A stretch of DNA of 64,000 nucleotides from Stenotrophomonas maltophilia (GTDB lineage Bacteria > Pseudomonadota > Gammaproteobacteria > Xanthomonadales > Xanthomonadaceae): assembly GCF_002205165.1 (NCBI RefSeq), contig NZ_NIVS01000020.1, positions 62,001 to 126,000 of the forward strand. The letters run 5' to 3'. Positions 27,115-36,929 of the stretch are shown piece after piece (the first letter of the stretch is position 1; every line of letters starts with the position of its first letter). Below the pieces are notes generated by a model that saw only the letters and a program-made list of their open reading frames with translations, made no database searches and had not been told where the DNA came from. The position numbers were made by a program, and so were the translations under genes.

Positions 27115-27999
27115 TCAGGGCGTTTTTCGGCGAATCGGAATCGCCGACACCGGCACCGTGGCGATATCGTGCCCGCGCTCGCGGATCGGTGCGCCGCCTT
27201 CCGGTGCCCACGCGTGTGCGTAGATCACTTCCCAGCTGCTGGGCAGTTTGCCGTCTTCGCGCCGCAGCGGCTCGTAGGCCGCACGCGCGGCATCGAAACG
27301 CCCGCGCCCGGTCAGCGTGTGGCGGCGGTCCTGGCGCGCGTTGGTGGCGCCGATCGCCTGCAGTTCGCACATCAGCGCGGTCAGGTCGTCGTAGGTCAGG
27401 GTGAACAGGTCGCGGTCCAGCACCGGATCGCGGAAGCCGGACATCATCAGCGCATCGCCGAACTGTGCGATCGGCGCGAAGCGGCTGACATGCGGTACGT
27501 CGTCGGCGGCGGCAAACGCATCGCGCAGTTCGATCAGGGTCTCAGGCCCGAACGTGGAGACCAGCAGCAGACCGCCCGGCTTGAGCGCGCGGCGGAACCC
27601 GGCGAACACCGCCGGGAGATCCTCCACCCATTGCAGGCACAGGTTGCTGAAGATCACATCCACGCTCTGGTCCAGCACCGGCAACGCCTGCGCATCGCCG
27701 CACACGCGCGAGAACGGCTTCCACCAGCCCGCCTGCTTTTTCGCTTCGCGCAGCATCGGCTGGGCCAGATCCAGCGCGATCACCTGCGCCTTCGGCCAGC
27801 GCTTCTTCATCAGCGCGCTGGCGTGGCCGGTGCCGCTGCCGACATCGAGCACCACCTGCGGCTGGCGGTTTTCCAGATAGTCCAGCGATTCAAGCAGGCG
27901 CTTCTCCACCTCGCGCTGCAGCGCGGCGGCGGCGTCGTAACTGCTGGCGGCGCGCGAGAAGGCGCGGCGGACGTGATGCGGATCGAAGCTGGACGTCAT
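27115..27999 (-). CDS. bioC: Malonyl-[acyl-carrier-protein] O-methyltransferase
   Basis: A 294-residue SAM-dependent methyltransferase that caps malonyl-ACP as the methyl ester to start pimeloyl synthesis for biotin. It carries the SAM loop VLDVGSGTGHASAL, motif II VIALDLAQPML, and FSNLCLQWVEDLP, the conserved BioC post-II region. The start at 27999 (MTSSFDPHHVRRAFSRAA) is the usual BioC N-terminus. It is the last gene of the biotin operon, 37 bp after the SDR gene. Confidence 0.93.
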   Translation of the reverse strand: MTSSFDPHHVRRAFSRAASSYDAAAALQREVEKRLLESLDYLENRQPQVVLDVGSGTGHASALMKKRWPKAQVIALDLAQPMLREAKKQAGWWKPFSRVCGDAQALPVLDQSVDVIFSNLCLQWVEDLPAVFAGFRRALKPGGLLLVSTFGPETLIELRDAFAAADDVPHVSRFAPIAQFGDALMMSGFRDPVLDRDLFTLTYDDLTALMCELQAIGATNARQDRRHTLTGRGRFDAARAAYEPLRREDGKLPSSWEVIYAHAWAPEGGAPIRERGHDIATVPVSAIPIRRKTP

Positions 28000-28036
28000 G
28001 GGGTACTCACGGCTCAAAACGGTGGTGCGGGTGGAA

Positions 28037-28819
28037 TCAGAAAGTGCCCGGGTAGGCGCCGCCATCGATCAGCAGGTTCTGCCCGGTGATGTAGCCCGCC
28101 TGCGCGCTGCACAGGAACGCGCAGGCGGCGCCGAACTCATCGGCGGTACCGAAGCGGCCGGCGGGAATATGCGTGCGTTTGCGTTCGGCCAGCTGGCCGG
28201 CATCGATGCCCTGCTGCTGTGCCAGGTAGGCGAAGTTGCCGCGCAGGCGATCGGTATCGAACTGGCCCGGCAGCAGATTGTTGAGGGTGACATTGTGGGC
28301 GACGGTCTTGCGTGCCAGCCCGGCCACGAACCCGGTCAGGCCCGAGCGCGCGCCGTTGGAGAGCCCGAGGATGTCGATCGGGGCCTTCACCGAGGAGGAG
28401 GTGATATTGACCACCCGGCCGAAGCCGCGCTCGATCATGCCATCGACCGTGGCGCGGATCAGCTCGATCGGGGCCAGCATGTTGGCATCCAGCGCGGCGA
28501 TCCAGTCCTCGCGGCTGAACTGGCGGAAATCGCCTGCCGGCGGCCCGCCGGCGTTGTTGACCAGGATGTCGACCTGCGGGCACGCGGCCAACGCCGCGGC
28601 GCGGCCTTCCGGGGTGGTGACGTCGGCGATCACCCCGATCACCTTGCGCGCACCCGGCAGGGCCTGCAGTTCGAGCACGGCGCGGTCCAGTGCTGCTTCA
28701 CCGCGCGCGGCGATCACCACGTTGACGCCTTCGCGCGCCAGTGCGCGTGCGCAGCCCAGCCCGAGGCCTTTGCTGGCGGCGCAGACCAGGGCCCAGCGGC
28801 CGGCGATTCCAAGATCCAT
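28037..28819 (-). CDS. Atypical short-chain dehydrogenase/reductase in the biotin operon
   Basis: A 260-residue SDR-fold protein. The nucleotide loop reads CAASKGLGLGCA rather than TGxxxGIG, NNAGG is intact, and the serine region (NITSSS, about residue 139) is present. The catalytic YxxxK is missing: the matching segment reads LSNGARSG, with Leu for Tyr and no Lys at the right spacing. This resembles a known SDR subgroup (3-ketoacyl-ACP reductase-like) that lacks the full tetrad. It lies between bioH and bioC, so a role in biotin or pimeloyl-ACP metabolism is possible but unproven. Confidence 0.8.
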   Translation of the reverse strand: MDLGIAGRWALVCAASKGLGLGCARALAREGVNVVIAARGEAALDRAVLELQALPGARKVIGVIADVTTPEGRAAALAACPQVDILVNNAGGPPAGDFRQFSREDWIAALDANMLAPIELIRATVDGMIERGFGRVVNITSSSVKAPIDILGLSNGARSGLTGFVAGLARKTVAHNVTLNNLLPGQFDTDRLRGNFAYLAQQQGIDAGQLAERKRTHIPAGRFGTADEFGAACAFLCSAQAGYITGQNLLIDGGAYPGTF

Positions 28820-28878
28820 GGGTCAGTCCTGTGGGAAAAGGCAGGCGTACATGATCGGCGATGCGTGGCCGGAACAGG

Positions 28879-29646
28879 TCAAGACAGCGCGGCAACAAAC
28901 TGTTGCAGCTGCGCGGCGACCTCGTCGGTATGGCCCAGGAAGGGCGCGTGCCCGCCGTGGGCGACCACGTGGGCCTGCGCGCCCGGCGCCAGTGCGGCGG
29001 CGGCCTGCATGGCCCGCGCAGAGACCAGCCGGTCGCGCTGGCCGGCCAGCCACAGGCTGGGTTTGCCCAGGGTGGCCAGGGCGCCGCGCAGGTCGGTGGT
29101 CTCCAGCAGGCGCAGGCCTTCCTGCAACGCGCGCGGGGCCGGCTCACCGCGCGCGACCAGCATTTCGCGCAGCGTGCGCAGTTCCTGCCGCGCGTGTTCG
29201 GAGCCCATCGCGTCCAGCGCCAGAAAGCGCTCCAGCGTGCCGCGGTAGTCCGTCGCGAGATCCTTACCGAACTGCTCGAACACCGCCGGCTCCACCGCGT
29301 GCGGCCAATCGTCACCGCGCACGAAACGCGGCGTGGCGGCGATCATCGCCACGCCGCGAACCTGCGGCAGTGTGGCGGCGGCATGCAGGGCGAACAGGCC
29401 GCCGAGCGACCAGCCGCACCAGACCGCCGGCGGCGTGGCGGCGGCGATGGCGTTGACCACATAGGGCAGCCGCAGTGGTGTGGTGTCGTCACGGCTGGCG
29501 CCGTGGCCGGGCAGATCCACCAGGTGCAGCTGCACGTGCGGGGACAGGCGCTCCACCAGCGGCGCGAACACGCCGCCATGCAGGGCCCAGCCGTGGATCA
29601 GGACCAGCGCCGGTCCCTGGCCGATGACATCGATATGCATGTTCAA
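28879..29646 (-). CDS. bioH: Pimeloyl-[acyl-carrier-protein] methyl ester esterase
   Basis: A 255-residue alpha/beta hydrolase that removes the methyl group from pimeloyl-ACP methyl ester, ending the BioC-BioH route. The oxyanion motif is LIHGWALHGG, the nucleophile elbow GWSLGG (Ser about 81), the acid lies in AGQRDRLVSA, and the catalytic His in HGGHAPFLGH. Two starts are possible (29646 and 29640). It follows bioF by 10 bp. Confidence 0.93.
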   Translation of the reverse strand: MNMHIDVIGQGPALVLIHGWALHGGVFAPLVERLSPHVQLHLVDLPGHGASRDDTTPLRLPYVVNAIAAATPPAVWCGWSLGGLFALHAAATLPQVRGVAMIAATPRFVRGDDWPHAVEPAVFEQFGKDLATDYRGTLERFLALDAMGSEHARQELRTLREMLVARGEPAPRALQEGLRLLETTDLRGALATLGKPSLWLAGQRDRLVSARAMQAAAALAPGAQAHVVAHGGHAPFLGHTDEVAAQLQQFVAALS

Positions 29647-29656
29647 CTCTGCAGCG

Positions 29657-30868
<1,212 letters not shown>

Positions 30869-30930
30869 GGTCGTCAGGGGGTCCGGGTGGGCCGTTAGCG
30901 TACCCGGTTGCCGGGCCCGCTGCTCGGGGC

Positions 30931-31965
30931 TCAGGCCGCGCGCCCGCAGGGGCCGCCGGCGGTGATGTCGGCATGGACCGTACCCGGGTGGTCGTGCCCG
31001 GTGGCATCCACCGTGACCGCCATCGGGCGCAGCCCCAGCCGTTCGAACAGGGCCAGGTCGCGTTCGGTGTCCGGGTTGCCGGTGGTCAGCAGCTTTTCGC
31101 CATGGAAGATGGAGTTGGCGCCGGCCAGGAAGCACAGCGCCTGCAGTTCGTCGCTCATCGCCTCGCGCCCGGCCGAGAGCCGCACCATCGAACGTGGCAT
31201 GACGATGCGGGCCACTGCAATCATCCGCACGAACTCGAACGGATCCAGCTCGGCGGTGCCATGCAGCGGGGTGCCGGCGACCTGTACCAGCCGGTTGATC
31301 GGCACCGAGTCCGGATGGGAAGGCAGGGTCGCCAGCGCCAGCAGCAGGCCGGCGCGGTGCTCGCGGGTCTCGCCCATGCCGACGATGCCTCCGCAGCAGG
31401 TCTTCAGCCCGGCATCGCGGACATGCCCCAGTGTGTCCAGGCGATCCTGGTACTGGCGCGTGTGGATGATCGAATCGTAGTAGTCCGGCGCGGTGTCCAG
31501 GTTGTGGTTGTAATAGTCCAGCCCGGCTTCGCGCAGGGCGGTGGCCTGCGCGCCGCTGAGCATGCCCAGGGTGGCGCAGGTCTCCAGGCCGAGCGCCTTC
31601 ACCTCGCGGATCATCGCCGCCACCTTGGGGATGTCGCGGTCCTTGGGCGAGCGCCAAGCCGCGCCCATGCAGAACCGCGAAGCGCCGGCGGCCTTGGCCT
31701 GGCGCGCCTTGGCGACGACATCGTCGGTGGCCATCAGCTTCTGTGCATCCACCCCGGTGCTGTAGCGCTGCGCCTGCGGGCAGTAAGCGCAGTCTTCCGG
31801 GCAGCCGCCGGTCTTGACCGAGAGCAGGGTCGAGATCTGGACCTCCGCCGGATCGAACTGCTCGCGGTGCACGCTGGCCGCGCGGTGCAGCAGCGCCGGG
31901 AAGGGCAGCGCGAACAGGGCCAGCAGCTCCTCGCGGTGCCAGTCGTGTCGGATGACAGAAGCCAT
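30931..31965 (-). CDS. bioB: Biotin synthase (radical SAM)
   Basis: The 344-residue enzyme inserts sulphur into dethiobiotin. The radical-SAM cysteines are in [12 protein letters not shown] (CxxxCxxC). YYNHNLDT and the conserved Arg region near the C-terminus mark the second cluster site. The start at 31965 (MASVIRHDW) is preceded by AGGACA; a longer frame from 32031 is less likely. It heads the operon bioB-bioF-bioH-SDR-bioC. bioA and bioD are not in the window. Confidence 0.97.
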   Translation of the reverse strand: MASVIRHDWHREELLALFALPFPALLHRAASVHREQFDPAEVQISTLLSVKTGGCPEDCAYCPQAQRYSTGVDAQKLMATDDVVAKARQAKAAGASRFCMGAAWRSPKDRDIPKVAAMIREVKALGLETCATLGMLSGAQATALREAGLDYYNHNLDTAPDYYDSIIHTRQYQDRLDTLGHVRDAGLKTCCGGIVGMGETREHRAGLLLALATLPSHPDSVPINRLVQVAGTPLHGTAELDPFEFVRMIAVARIVMPRSMVRLSAGREAMSDELQALCFLAGANSIFHGEKLLTTGNPDTERDLALFERLGLRPMAVTVDATGHDHPGTVHADITAGGPCGRAA

Positions 31966-31996
31966 GGGAGTGTCCTGACAGATAGTGGAACGAAAG

Positions 31997-32022
31997 GGCG
32001 GCAGTCTGGTGAGGCTGCCGCC
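31997..32022 (-). promoter_or_regulatory. Inverted repeat in the bioB promoter region
   Basis: GGCGGCAG (31997-32004) and CTGCCGCC (32015-32022) form a perfect 8-bp inverted repeat with a 10-nt spacer. It covers the predicted -10 region of the bioB promoter, between the candidate BirA site and the coding start. It could be a second operator or a 5' leader hairpin. Confidence 0.4.
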
Positions 32023-32031
32023 ATCTGTCAA
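32003..32031 (-). promoter_or_regulatory. Predicted bioB promoter
   Basis: On the minus strand a perfect -35 hexamer TTGACA (32031-32026) is followed after 17 bp by CAGACT (32008-32003), a weak -10. The -35 lies inside the left half of the candidate BirA operator, so repressor binding would block polymerase. Confidence 0.45.
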
Positions 32032-32058
32032 CCATATGATCTTATCTAAAGTTTACGG
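32025..32058. promoter_or_regulatory. Candidate BirA (biotin repressor) operator
   Basis: CTGTCAACC (32025-32033) and AGTTTACGG (32050-32058) match the half-sites TTGTAAACC and GGTTTACAA at 7 and 6 of 9 positions. They are 16 bp apart, the spacing of the E. coli bio operator. The site overlaps the bioB -35 element and the first codons of the divergent comF gene, as expected for a site between divergent promoters. Confidence 0.5.
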
Positions 32059-32749
32059 TGTTCTCGGCTGGCTGGGCTGGCAGATCCTGCCGCTGCGCTG
32101 CCTGGTCTGCGAGTGCCCCGGCGAGGACGGGATGGATCTATGCCGGGCCTGCCACCAGGCGCTGCCATGGAACGACCACGCCTGCCGTCGCTGCGCACTG
32201 CCCTTGGCGGCAACCGATCCCGGCGATCCAGAGGGCGATCACTGCGAGCGCTGCGTGGACGAGTATCCCCGCCAGGCGGCGGCCAGTGCCGCCTTCCTCT
32301 ATGCGCCACCGATCGACGGCCTGCTGATCCGGTTCAAATTCCACCAGGATCTGGCCGCCGGACGGTTGCTCTCGCAGCTGATGCTGCAGCGTGTGCCCAC
32401 ATTCCTGGCCGGGCCGCTGCAGCCGATGCCCCTGCATCGCCGCCGGCTGCGCCAGCGGGGTTACAACCAGGCGCTGGAACTGAGCAAGCCACTGGCACGC
32501 GGGCTGTGCTGCCCGCTCTGGAACGGGCTGCAGCGCACGCGCGCAACCGCCGCGCAATCGAATCTGGACGCGGATGCCCGGCGCTGCAATCTGCGTGATG
32601 CCTTCACGGTACGGGGCCACCCGCCCGCCGGGCTGACCGTGGTCGATGATGTGATGACGACCGGGGCGACCACCGATGCCGCCTTGCGCGCGCTGCAGTA
32701 CGCCGGCGCCGGCCCGATGCAGGTCTGGGTCTGTGCACGGGTGCCCTGA
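32036..32749 (+). CDS. ComF family phosphoribosyltransferase-like protein
   Basis: A 237-residue ComF/GntX-type protein. N-terminal cysteine pairs (CLVCE, CRACH, CRRCA, CERC) form zinc fingers. The C-terminal phosphoribosyltransferase domain has [19 protein letters not shown] and the PRPP-binding [11 protein letters not shown]. The family is linked to DNA uptake and competence, but the biochemical role is unclear. The start is uncertain: ATG 32036 lies within the candidate BirA site, and GTG 31985 would add 17 residues. Confidence 0.88.
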   Translation: MILSKVYGVLGWLGWQILPLRCLVCECPGEDGMDLCRACHQALPWNDHACRRCALPLAATDPGDPEGDHCERCVDEYPRQAAASAAFLYAPPIDGLLIRFKFHQDLAAGRLLSQLMLQRVPTFLAGPLQPMPLHRRRLRQRGYNQALELSKPLARGLCCPLWNGLQRTRATAAQSNLDADARRCNLRDAFTVRGHPPAGLTVVDDVMTTGATTDAALRALQYAGAGPMQVWVCARVP

Positions 32750-32821
32750 GCACCGTTGCCGCGCCTTGCACGGGATCAGGACGTACCATCGGGGCGTCAC
32801 CCCCCCCACCAAGGACGCCTC

Positions 32822-33382
32822 ATGAACCTGCCGCCGGATCCGCGCACCTCGCCGCTTCTCACCGCCATCGGCCGCAGTTGGTGGGTGTTGATGCTGTATG
32901 GGGTGGTCGCCGTCGTGTTCGGGCTGATCGCGATCGCACGGCCGCTGTCGGCCGCGACCGCACTGGCGTGGGCGCTCGGCGTGATGGCGCTGGTGGAAGG
33001 CCTGATCAGCCTGTTCGCGCTGTTTGGCCGCAGTGGCGTGCCGCGCGGTTGGCTGCTGGTCTACGCGCTGGCCTCGCTGGTGTTCGGCGTGCTGGCCGTG
33101 CTCAACCCGCTGGCCACGGCCAGCGTGCTGATCCTGCTGCTCGCCGCCTGGCTGATCGTCGCCGGCATCTACCGCATCGTGTTTGCGATCCGGGTGCGCA
33201 AGGAACTCCAGGGCGAGTGGTTGCTGATCCTCAGCGGCGTGCTGGCGATCGTGCTCGGCGCGATGATGGTGGCCAATCCGATGGCAGGCATTGCCGTCAC
33301 CACGCTGTGGATCGGTATCGGCAGCCTGCTCTACGGCGTGCTGCAGATCGCCGTCGCCTGGCGCATCCGCCGCCTGCGCTGA
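32822..33382 (+). CDS. HdeD family membrane protein
   Basis: A 186-residue protein with six predicted membrane helices in three repeating pairs, for example WVLMLYGVVAVVFGLIAIA and GWLLVYALASLVFGVLAVLN. The LVFGVLAVLNPLA-type repeats are characteristic of the HdeD/DUF308 family, which includes an E. coli acid-resistance membrane protein. The ATG is preceded by AAGGA about 9 nt upstream. A lipoprotein gene follows 47 bp downstream. Confidence 0.85.
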   Translation: MNLPPDPRTSPLLTAIGRSWWVLMLYGVVAVVFGLIAIARPLSAATALAWALGVMALVEGLISLFALFGRSGVPRGWLLVYALASLVFGVLAVLNPLATASVLILLLAAWLIVAGIYRIVFAIRVRKELQGEWLLILSGVLAIVLGAMMVANPMAGIAVTTLWIGIGSLLYGVLQIAVAWRIRRLR

Positions 33383-33429
33383 GCACGCGCAGCGGCGATA
33401 CTCGTGTCCCCACACAAGGAGAGACACGT

Positions 33430-33930
33430 ATGCGCGGCTGTCTGTTGATCGCGACGATGATGCTGGGTGCCGGACTGAGCGCCTGCACCCAAGCCCCTCC
33501 CGCACCGACGGTGAGTGACTCCCCGGCGGGCATCGCACCACTGGCGCAGGCACGCATCCAGATGCGTGAGGTGGCCGAGGATGCCAAACGCGCCGGCGTC
33601 ACCATGCTCAAGGACCGCGACGGCAACGCGCTGCCCTTGATCGAGCCCGCCTTCATCACCACGGCCGACATCGCCTCGGTGGCCCTGGGCAGCGACGCGA
33701 CCACGGGACACGGGACGCTGATCCTGCGCTTCACCGATGCGGCGGCACCGCGCATCCTCGCTGCGACGGAGGCGCGCGTCGCCAAGCGTGTGGCGTTCAC
33801 CGTCGGCGATCAGGTCCTCAATGTCGCCGTCATCGCCGGCCCCTTCGCGCAGTCCATGCAGGTGTCCGGGTTGGACAGCACCGAGGAAGCGCACCGGCTG
33901 TACACGGAGATCACCGGCAAGGCGCCTTGA
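33430..33930 (+). CDS. Lipoprotein with a SecDF P1-head-like domain
   Basis: A 166-residue protein with a signal peptide and lipobox (LSACT). About residues 78-160 follow the pattern of the SecD/SecF periplasmic P1 head subdomain: LRFTDAAAPRILAATEARV, GKR-type KRVAFTVGDQVLNVAVIAGPF, then a Gly-x-Asp-Ser turn and TEEAHRL. It lacks the SecD membrane helices, so it is not part of the translocon core. AAGGAGA precedes the ATG. It may be a periplasmic binding or chaperone lipoprotein; this is inference from fold resemblance. Confidence 0.65.
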   Translation: MRGCLLIATMMLGAGLSACTQAPPAPTVSDSPAGIAPLAQARIQMREVAEDAKRAGVTMLKDRDGNALPLIEPAFITTADIASVALGSDATTGHGTLILRFTDAAAPRILAATEARVAKRVAFTVGDQVLNVAVIAGPFAQSMQVSGLDSTEEAHRLYTEITGKAP

Positions 33931-33954
33931 ACGCCCCGCCAGCGGCAACCCGCC

Positions 33955-35760
33955 TCAGCGGAAATGCGCCTCGATCTGCTCCAGCGATTTGCCCTTGGTC
34001 TCCGGCAGCCAGAACGCGGCAATGAGGAAGTACAGCAGCGTGCAGCCGGCCCAGAAGAAGAACATGCTGGCGTAGCCATGGTGGCCGACCGTGGGCAGGA
34101 AAATCGCGGCGATCACGGTGGAGACGAACTGGTTGATCAACAGCGCGATGCTCATGCCGTTGGAGCGGATGCGGGTGGGCATCAGCTCGGACAGCGCCAG
34201 CCACACGCACACGCCAGGGCCCACCGCGAAGAACGCCACGAACAGCAGGATGCAGCCGGCGACCAGCCAGCCGTGGGTGGGCGAGGGCACCGGGCCGATC
34301 ACCGCGCGTTCGATCACCAGCGGCGCGTTGGCGGCCTGGGCGGGGTCCGGGAAGGGATTGAGGTGCAGGGTGCGGAAGAAACGGCCGATCACGCTGTCGG
34401 CCGAGACCGCATCTTCGCGGCGGATCTGCAGGGTGGCGTCGATCGGGTTGTCGCTGCGCAGTGAGCGCACGTTGCTGAAGCCACCGTAGGCGTAGGACAC
34501 CGTCAACTGCTGGGGTGCGGCGCCGGCGTTGCCATCCAGGCGCTGCCATTGCGCGGCGTCCAGCGGCAGCGACAGGCGGGTGCCGCTCACCTGCTGCTGC
34601 AGCGCGGCCTGCACATCCAGCCGCCCGCGTTCGCTCTGCACGAACAGCAGCGCCGCGGCCAGCAGCGACAGCGTGATGCCGCCACTGCCCAGCATCAGCA
34701 GGAACTTGCGGCCTTTGCGGTCCACCAGCAGCAACGCGACCACGGTCATCACCGCGTTGAGTAGTTTGATCGCCACATCGGCGCCATTGGCCACCGAGCC
34801 AGGCAGGCCGGCCTGGTTGAGGATGTTGACCGCGTAAGCCAGCACCGAGTTGATGCCGGTGGCCTGGGTGAAGGCCAGCACCAGGCAGGCCAGCACGAAG
34901 GGCCACACATAGCGCCGGCTGAGCAGCGGGTCGCGCTTGCCGTTGCGGCCGATCTGCATTTCTTCGGGGGCCTGCATGCGCTGCAGGGTCGGCTCCACCT
35001 CGCCCGCGGCAACGGTACGCTGCAGGGCACGGCGGGCCTTGTCGATGCGGCCACGGCGGACCAGCCAGCGGGGGGATTCACTGATCAGCAGCACGCCGCC
35101 GGTGAACACCAGCCCGGGCAGCAGGCAGCTCCAGAAAATGGTTCGCCAGGCGTGATCCTTGATGTCGAACAGCAGGCGCTGCTGCTCGGCACCCGGCAGG
35201 TGGCGCACCGCGGCGGTGGCCGCATCCACCGCATGCGCGTGGTACAGCCCGATCACGGCCGCCAACACCAGGCCGATGGTCAGCAGCAGCTGGAACATCG
35301 CCGCGCCACGCCCACGTCGTTCCGGGCTGAGCACTTCGGCCAGATAGAGCGGCACCACCACGCCGATCAGGCCGCCACTGATGCCCTGCAGCAGGCGCCC
35401 CATCAACAGCGCGCCATAGCCATCGGACAGCGCCATGACTGGAATGCTCGCGGTGAACAGCACGCCGGCCAGCAGCATCGCGCCACGGCGGCCGATCAGG
35501 TCGGCGACCATCCCGGCGAACAGCGAGGACAGCACACTGCCCAGCAGCACCGCGGCGACCACGAAGCCCAACTGCTGGCTGGTCAGGTGCCAGCTCGCGG
35601 TGGCGGTGGCCTCCAGATAGGGCAGGGCGCCGGCGATGATGCCGATGTCGATGCCGTAGAGCAGCCCGCCCATGCCGCCGATGAACAACAGATAGCGTAC
35701 CGGCCAGCGCGGCGCGGAGGCGCCGGCGTGCACGGGCATGGCTGCGGAAACGTCGTTCAT
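33955..35760 (-). CDS. Sugar porter (MFS), predicted GalNAc permease
   Basis: A 601-residue sugar-porter transporter with family motifs FGxDxG-like LLYGIDIGIIAGAL, DLIGRRGAML (loop 2-3), PLYLAEVLSPERRGRGA (PESPR region), LLISESPRWLVRRGR and WLPETKGKSLEQIE at the end. It is over 100 residues longer than usual because of an insert at about residues 378-490, predicted in the periplasm between two late helices. It is last in the GalNAc operon, so it most likely imports GalNAc across the inner membrane. The substrate is inferred from context only. Confidence 0.85.
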   Translation of the reverse strand: MNDVSAAMPVHAGASAPRWPVRYLLFIGGMGGLLYGIDIGIIAGALPYLEATATASWHLTSQQLGFVVAAVLLGSVLSSLFAGMVADLIGRRGAMLLAGVLFTASIPVMALSDGYGALLMGRLLQGISGGLIGVVVPLYLAEVLSPERRGRGAAMFQLLLTIGLVLAAVIGLYHAHAVDAATAAVRHLPGAEQQRLLFDIKDHAWRTIFWSCLLPGLVFTGGVLLISESPRWLVRRGRIDKARRALQRTVAAGEVEPTLQRMQAPEEMQIGRNGKRDPLLSRRYVWPFVLACLVLAFTQATGINSVLAYAVNILNQAGLPGSVANGADVAIKLLNAVMTVVALLLVDRKGRKFLLMLGSGGITLSLLAAALLFVQSERGRLDVQAALQQQVSGTRLSLPLDAAQWQRLDGNAGAAPQQLTVSYAYGGFSNVRSLRSDNPIDATLQIRREDAVSADSVIGRFFRTLHLNPFPDPAQAANAPLVIERAVIGPVPSPTHGWLVAGCILLFVAFFAVGPGVCVWLALSELMPTRIRSNGMSIALLINQFVSTVIAAIFLPTVGHHGYASMFFFWAGCTLLYFLIAAFWLPETKGKSLEQIEAHFR

Positions 35761-35813
35761 CGTGCCGGTCCTGTCTGCTGCTGCATGCGCCATGGCGGCG
35801 CGGGAGTCCACGC

Positions 35814-36929
35814 TCAGTCGAGCGCGATGTCGTCGCCTTCCACCACCACGCCGCGCACGCGCAGGTCGTGGTCGAGCACCACCAGGTCCGCCCAGGCACC
35901 GGTCGCAATGCGCCCGCGGTCATCGATGCCGAGGTAATCGGCCGGGTAGCGCGACAGCCGGTTGGAGGCATCGGCGATGTCCAGGCCGAGCGAGACCAGA
36001 TTGCGCAGCGCCTGGTCCATGGTCAGCGCACTGCCGGCCAGCGAGCCGGTCGACAGCCGCACGCAGCCCAGGCATTTGTGCACGCGCTGCACGCCGAGTG
36101 CGTACTCGCCATCGGGCATGCCGGTGGCGGCGGTCGCATCGGTCACGCAGTACAGGCGCGGAATCGCGCGCAGCGCGGTGCGGATCGCGCCCGGATGCAC
36201 GTGCTGCAGATCGGGAATGAGTTCGGCGTACTGCGCATGCGCGAGCGCGGCGGTGGCGATGCCGGGTTGGTAGTGATCCACGCTGGTCATGCCGTTGAAC
36301 AGGTGCGTGAAGCCGGCCGCACCGGCGTTCAGTGCGGCCACGCCGTCTTCATAGCTGCCGGCGCTGTGGCCAAGCTGCACGCGGATGCCGAGCGCGTTCA
36401 GTGCGGGAATCAGCGCGAGGTGCTGGCCGATCTCCGGGGCGAGGGTGAGCACCCTGATCGGGGCGATCGCATGCAGGCGCTGCACATCGGCCAGCGTCGC
36501 CTCGACCACCAGCGGTGGCTGCGCGCCCAGGCGCTGCGCACTGATGAAGGGGCCTTCCAGGTGGACGCCGAGCACCCGCGCCATGCCTTCCCCGCGCGTG
36601 GTGATCGCAGCGGCCAGGTCTTCAAGCGCGCGGGTGATGTCGTCTTCCTGCGCGGTCATGGTGGTGCCCAGCAGCGCGGTGGTGCCGTGCCGGGCGTGCG
36701 CGCGGGCCACCGTCTGCGCGGTCATGCCGCCCTGCATGATGTCCACCCCGGCCCCGCCATGCACATGCAGGTCGATGAAGCCGGGCAGGATCAGCGGCAC
36801 CTCATCATCGCCGCGCGGGTCGGCGTGCGCGGTGTCGATGGCGGTGATGCGCTGGTCGAAATGGAGATCGCCGCGGACCCAACCGGTGTCGGTGAGCAGG
36901 CGGCCGTGCAGGGAGCGGGACTCGGTCAA
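35814..36929 (-). CDS. agaA: N-acetylhexosamine-6-phosphate deacetylase (AgaA/NagA type)
   Basis: A 371-residue amidohydrolase. Metal-binding and catalytic motifs are PGFIDLHVHGGAG (HxH), GVHLEGPFIS, LGHSAGSYEDG, THLFNGMT, and VTDATAATGMPDGEY. The family removes acetate from GlcNAc- or GalNAc-6-phosphate. In this context, beside agaS and a GalNAc-type kinase, GalNAc-6-phosphate is the likely substrate. The start is TTG at 36929, overlapping the stop of the regulator gene (TTGA), so the two are coupled. Confidence 0.85.
   Translation of the reverse strand: MTESRSLHGRLLTDTGWVRGDLHFDQRITAIDTAHADPRGDDEVPLILPGFIDLHVHGGAGVDIMQGGMTAQTVARAHARHGTTALLGTTMTAQEDDITRALEDLAAAITTRGEGMARVLGVHLEGPFISAQRLGAQPPLVVEATLADVQRLHAIAPIRVLTLAPEIGQHLALIPALNALGIRVQLGHSAGSYEDGVAALNAGAAGFTHLFNGMTSVDHYQPGIATAALAHAQYAELIPDLQHVHPGAIRTALRAIPRLYCVTDATAATGMPDGEYALGVQRVHKCLGCVRLSTGSLAGSALTMDQALRNLVSLGLDIADASNRLSRYPADYLGIDDRGRIATGAWADLVVLDHDLRVRGVVVEGDDIALD

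Noticed and set aside
31991..31996. CGAAAG near bioB as a further AgaR box
   Set aside because: A single hexamer is expected by chance at this frequency, and biotin genes are unlikely targets.
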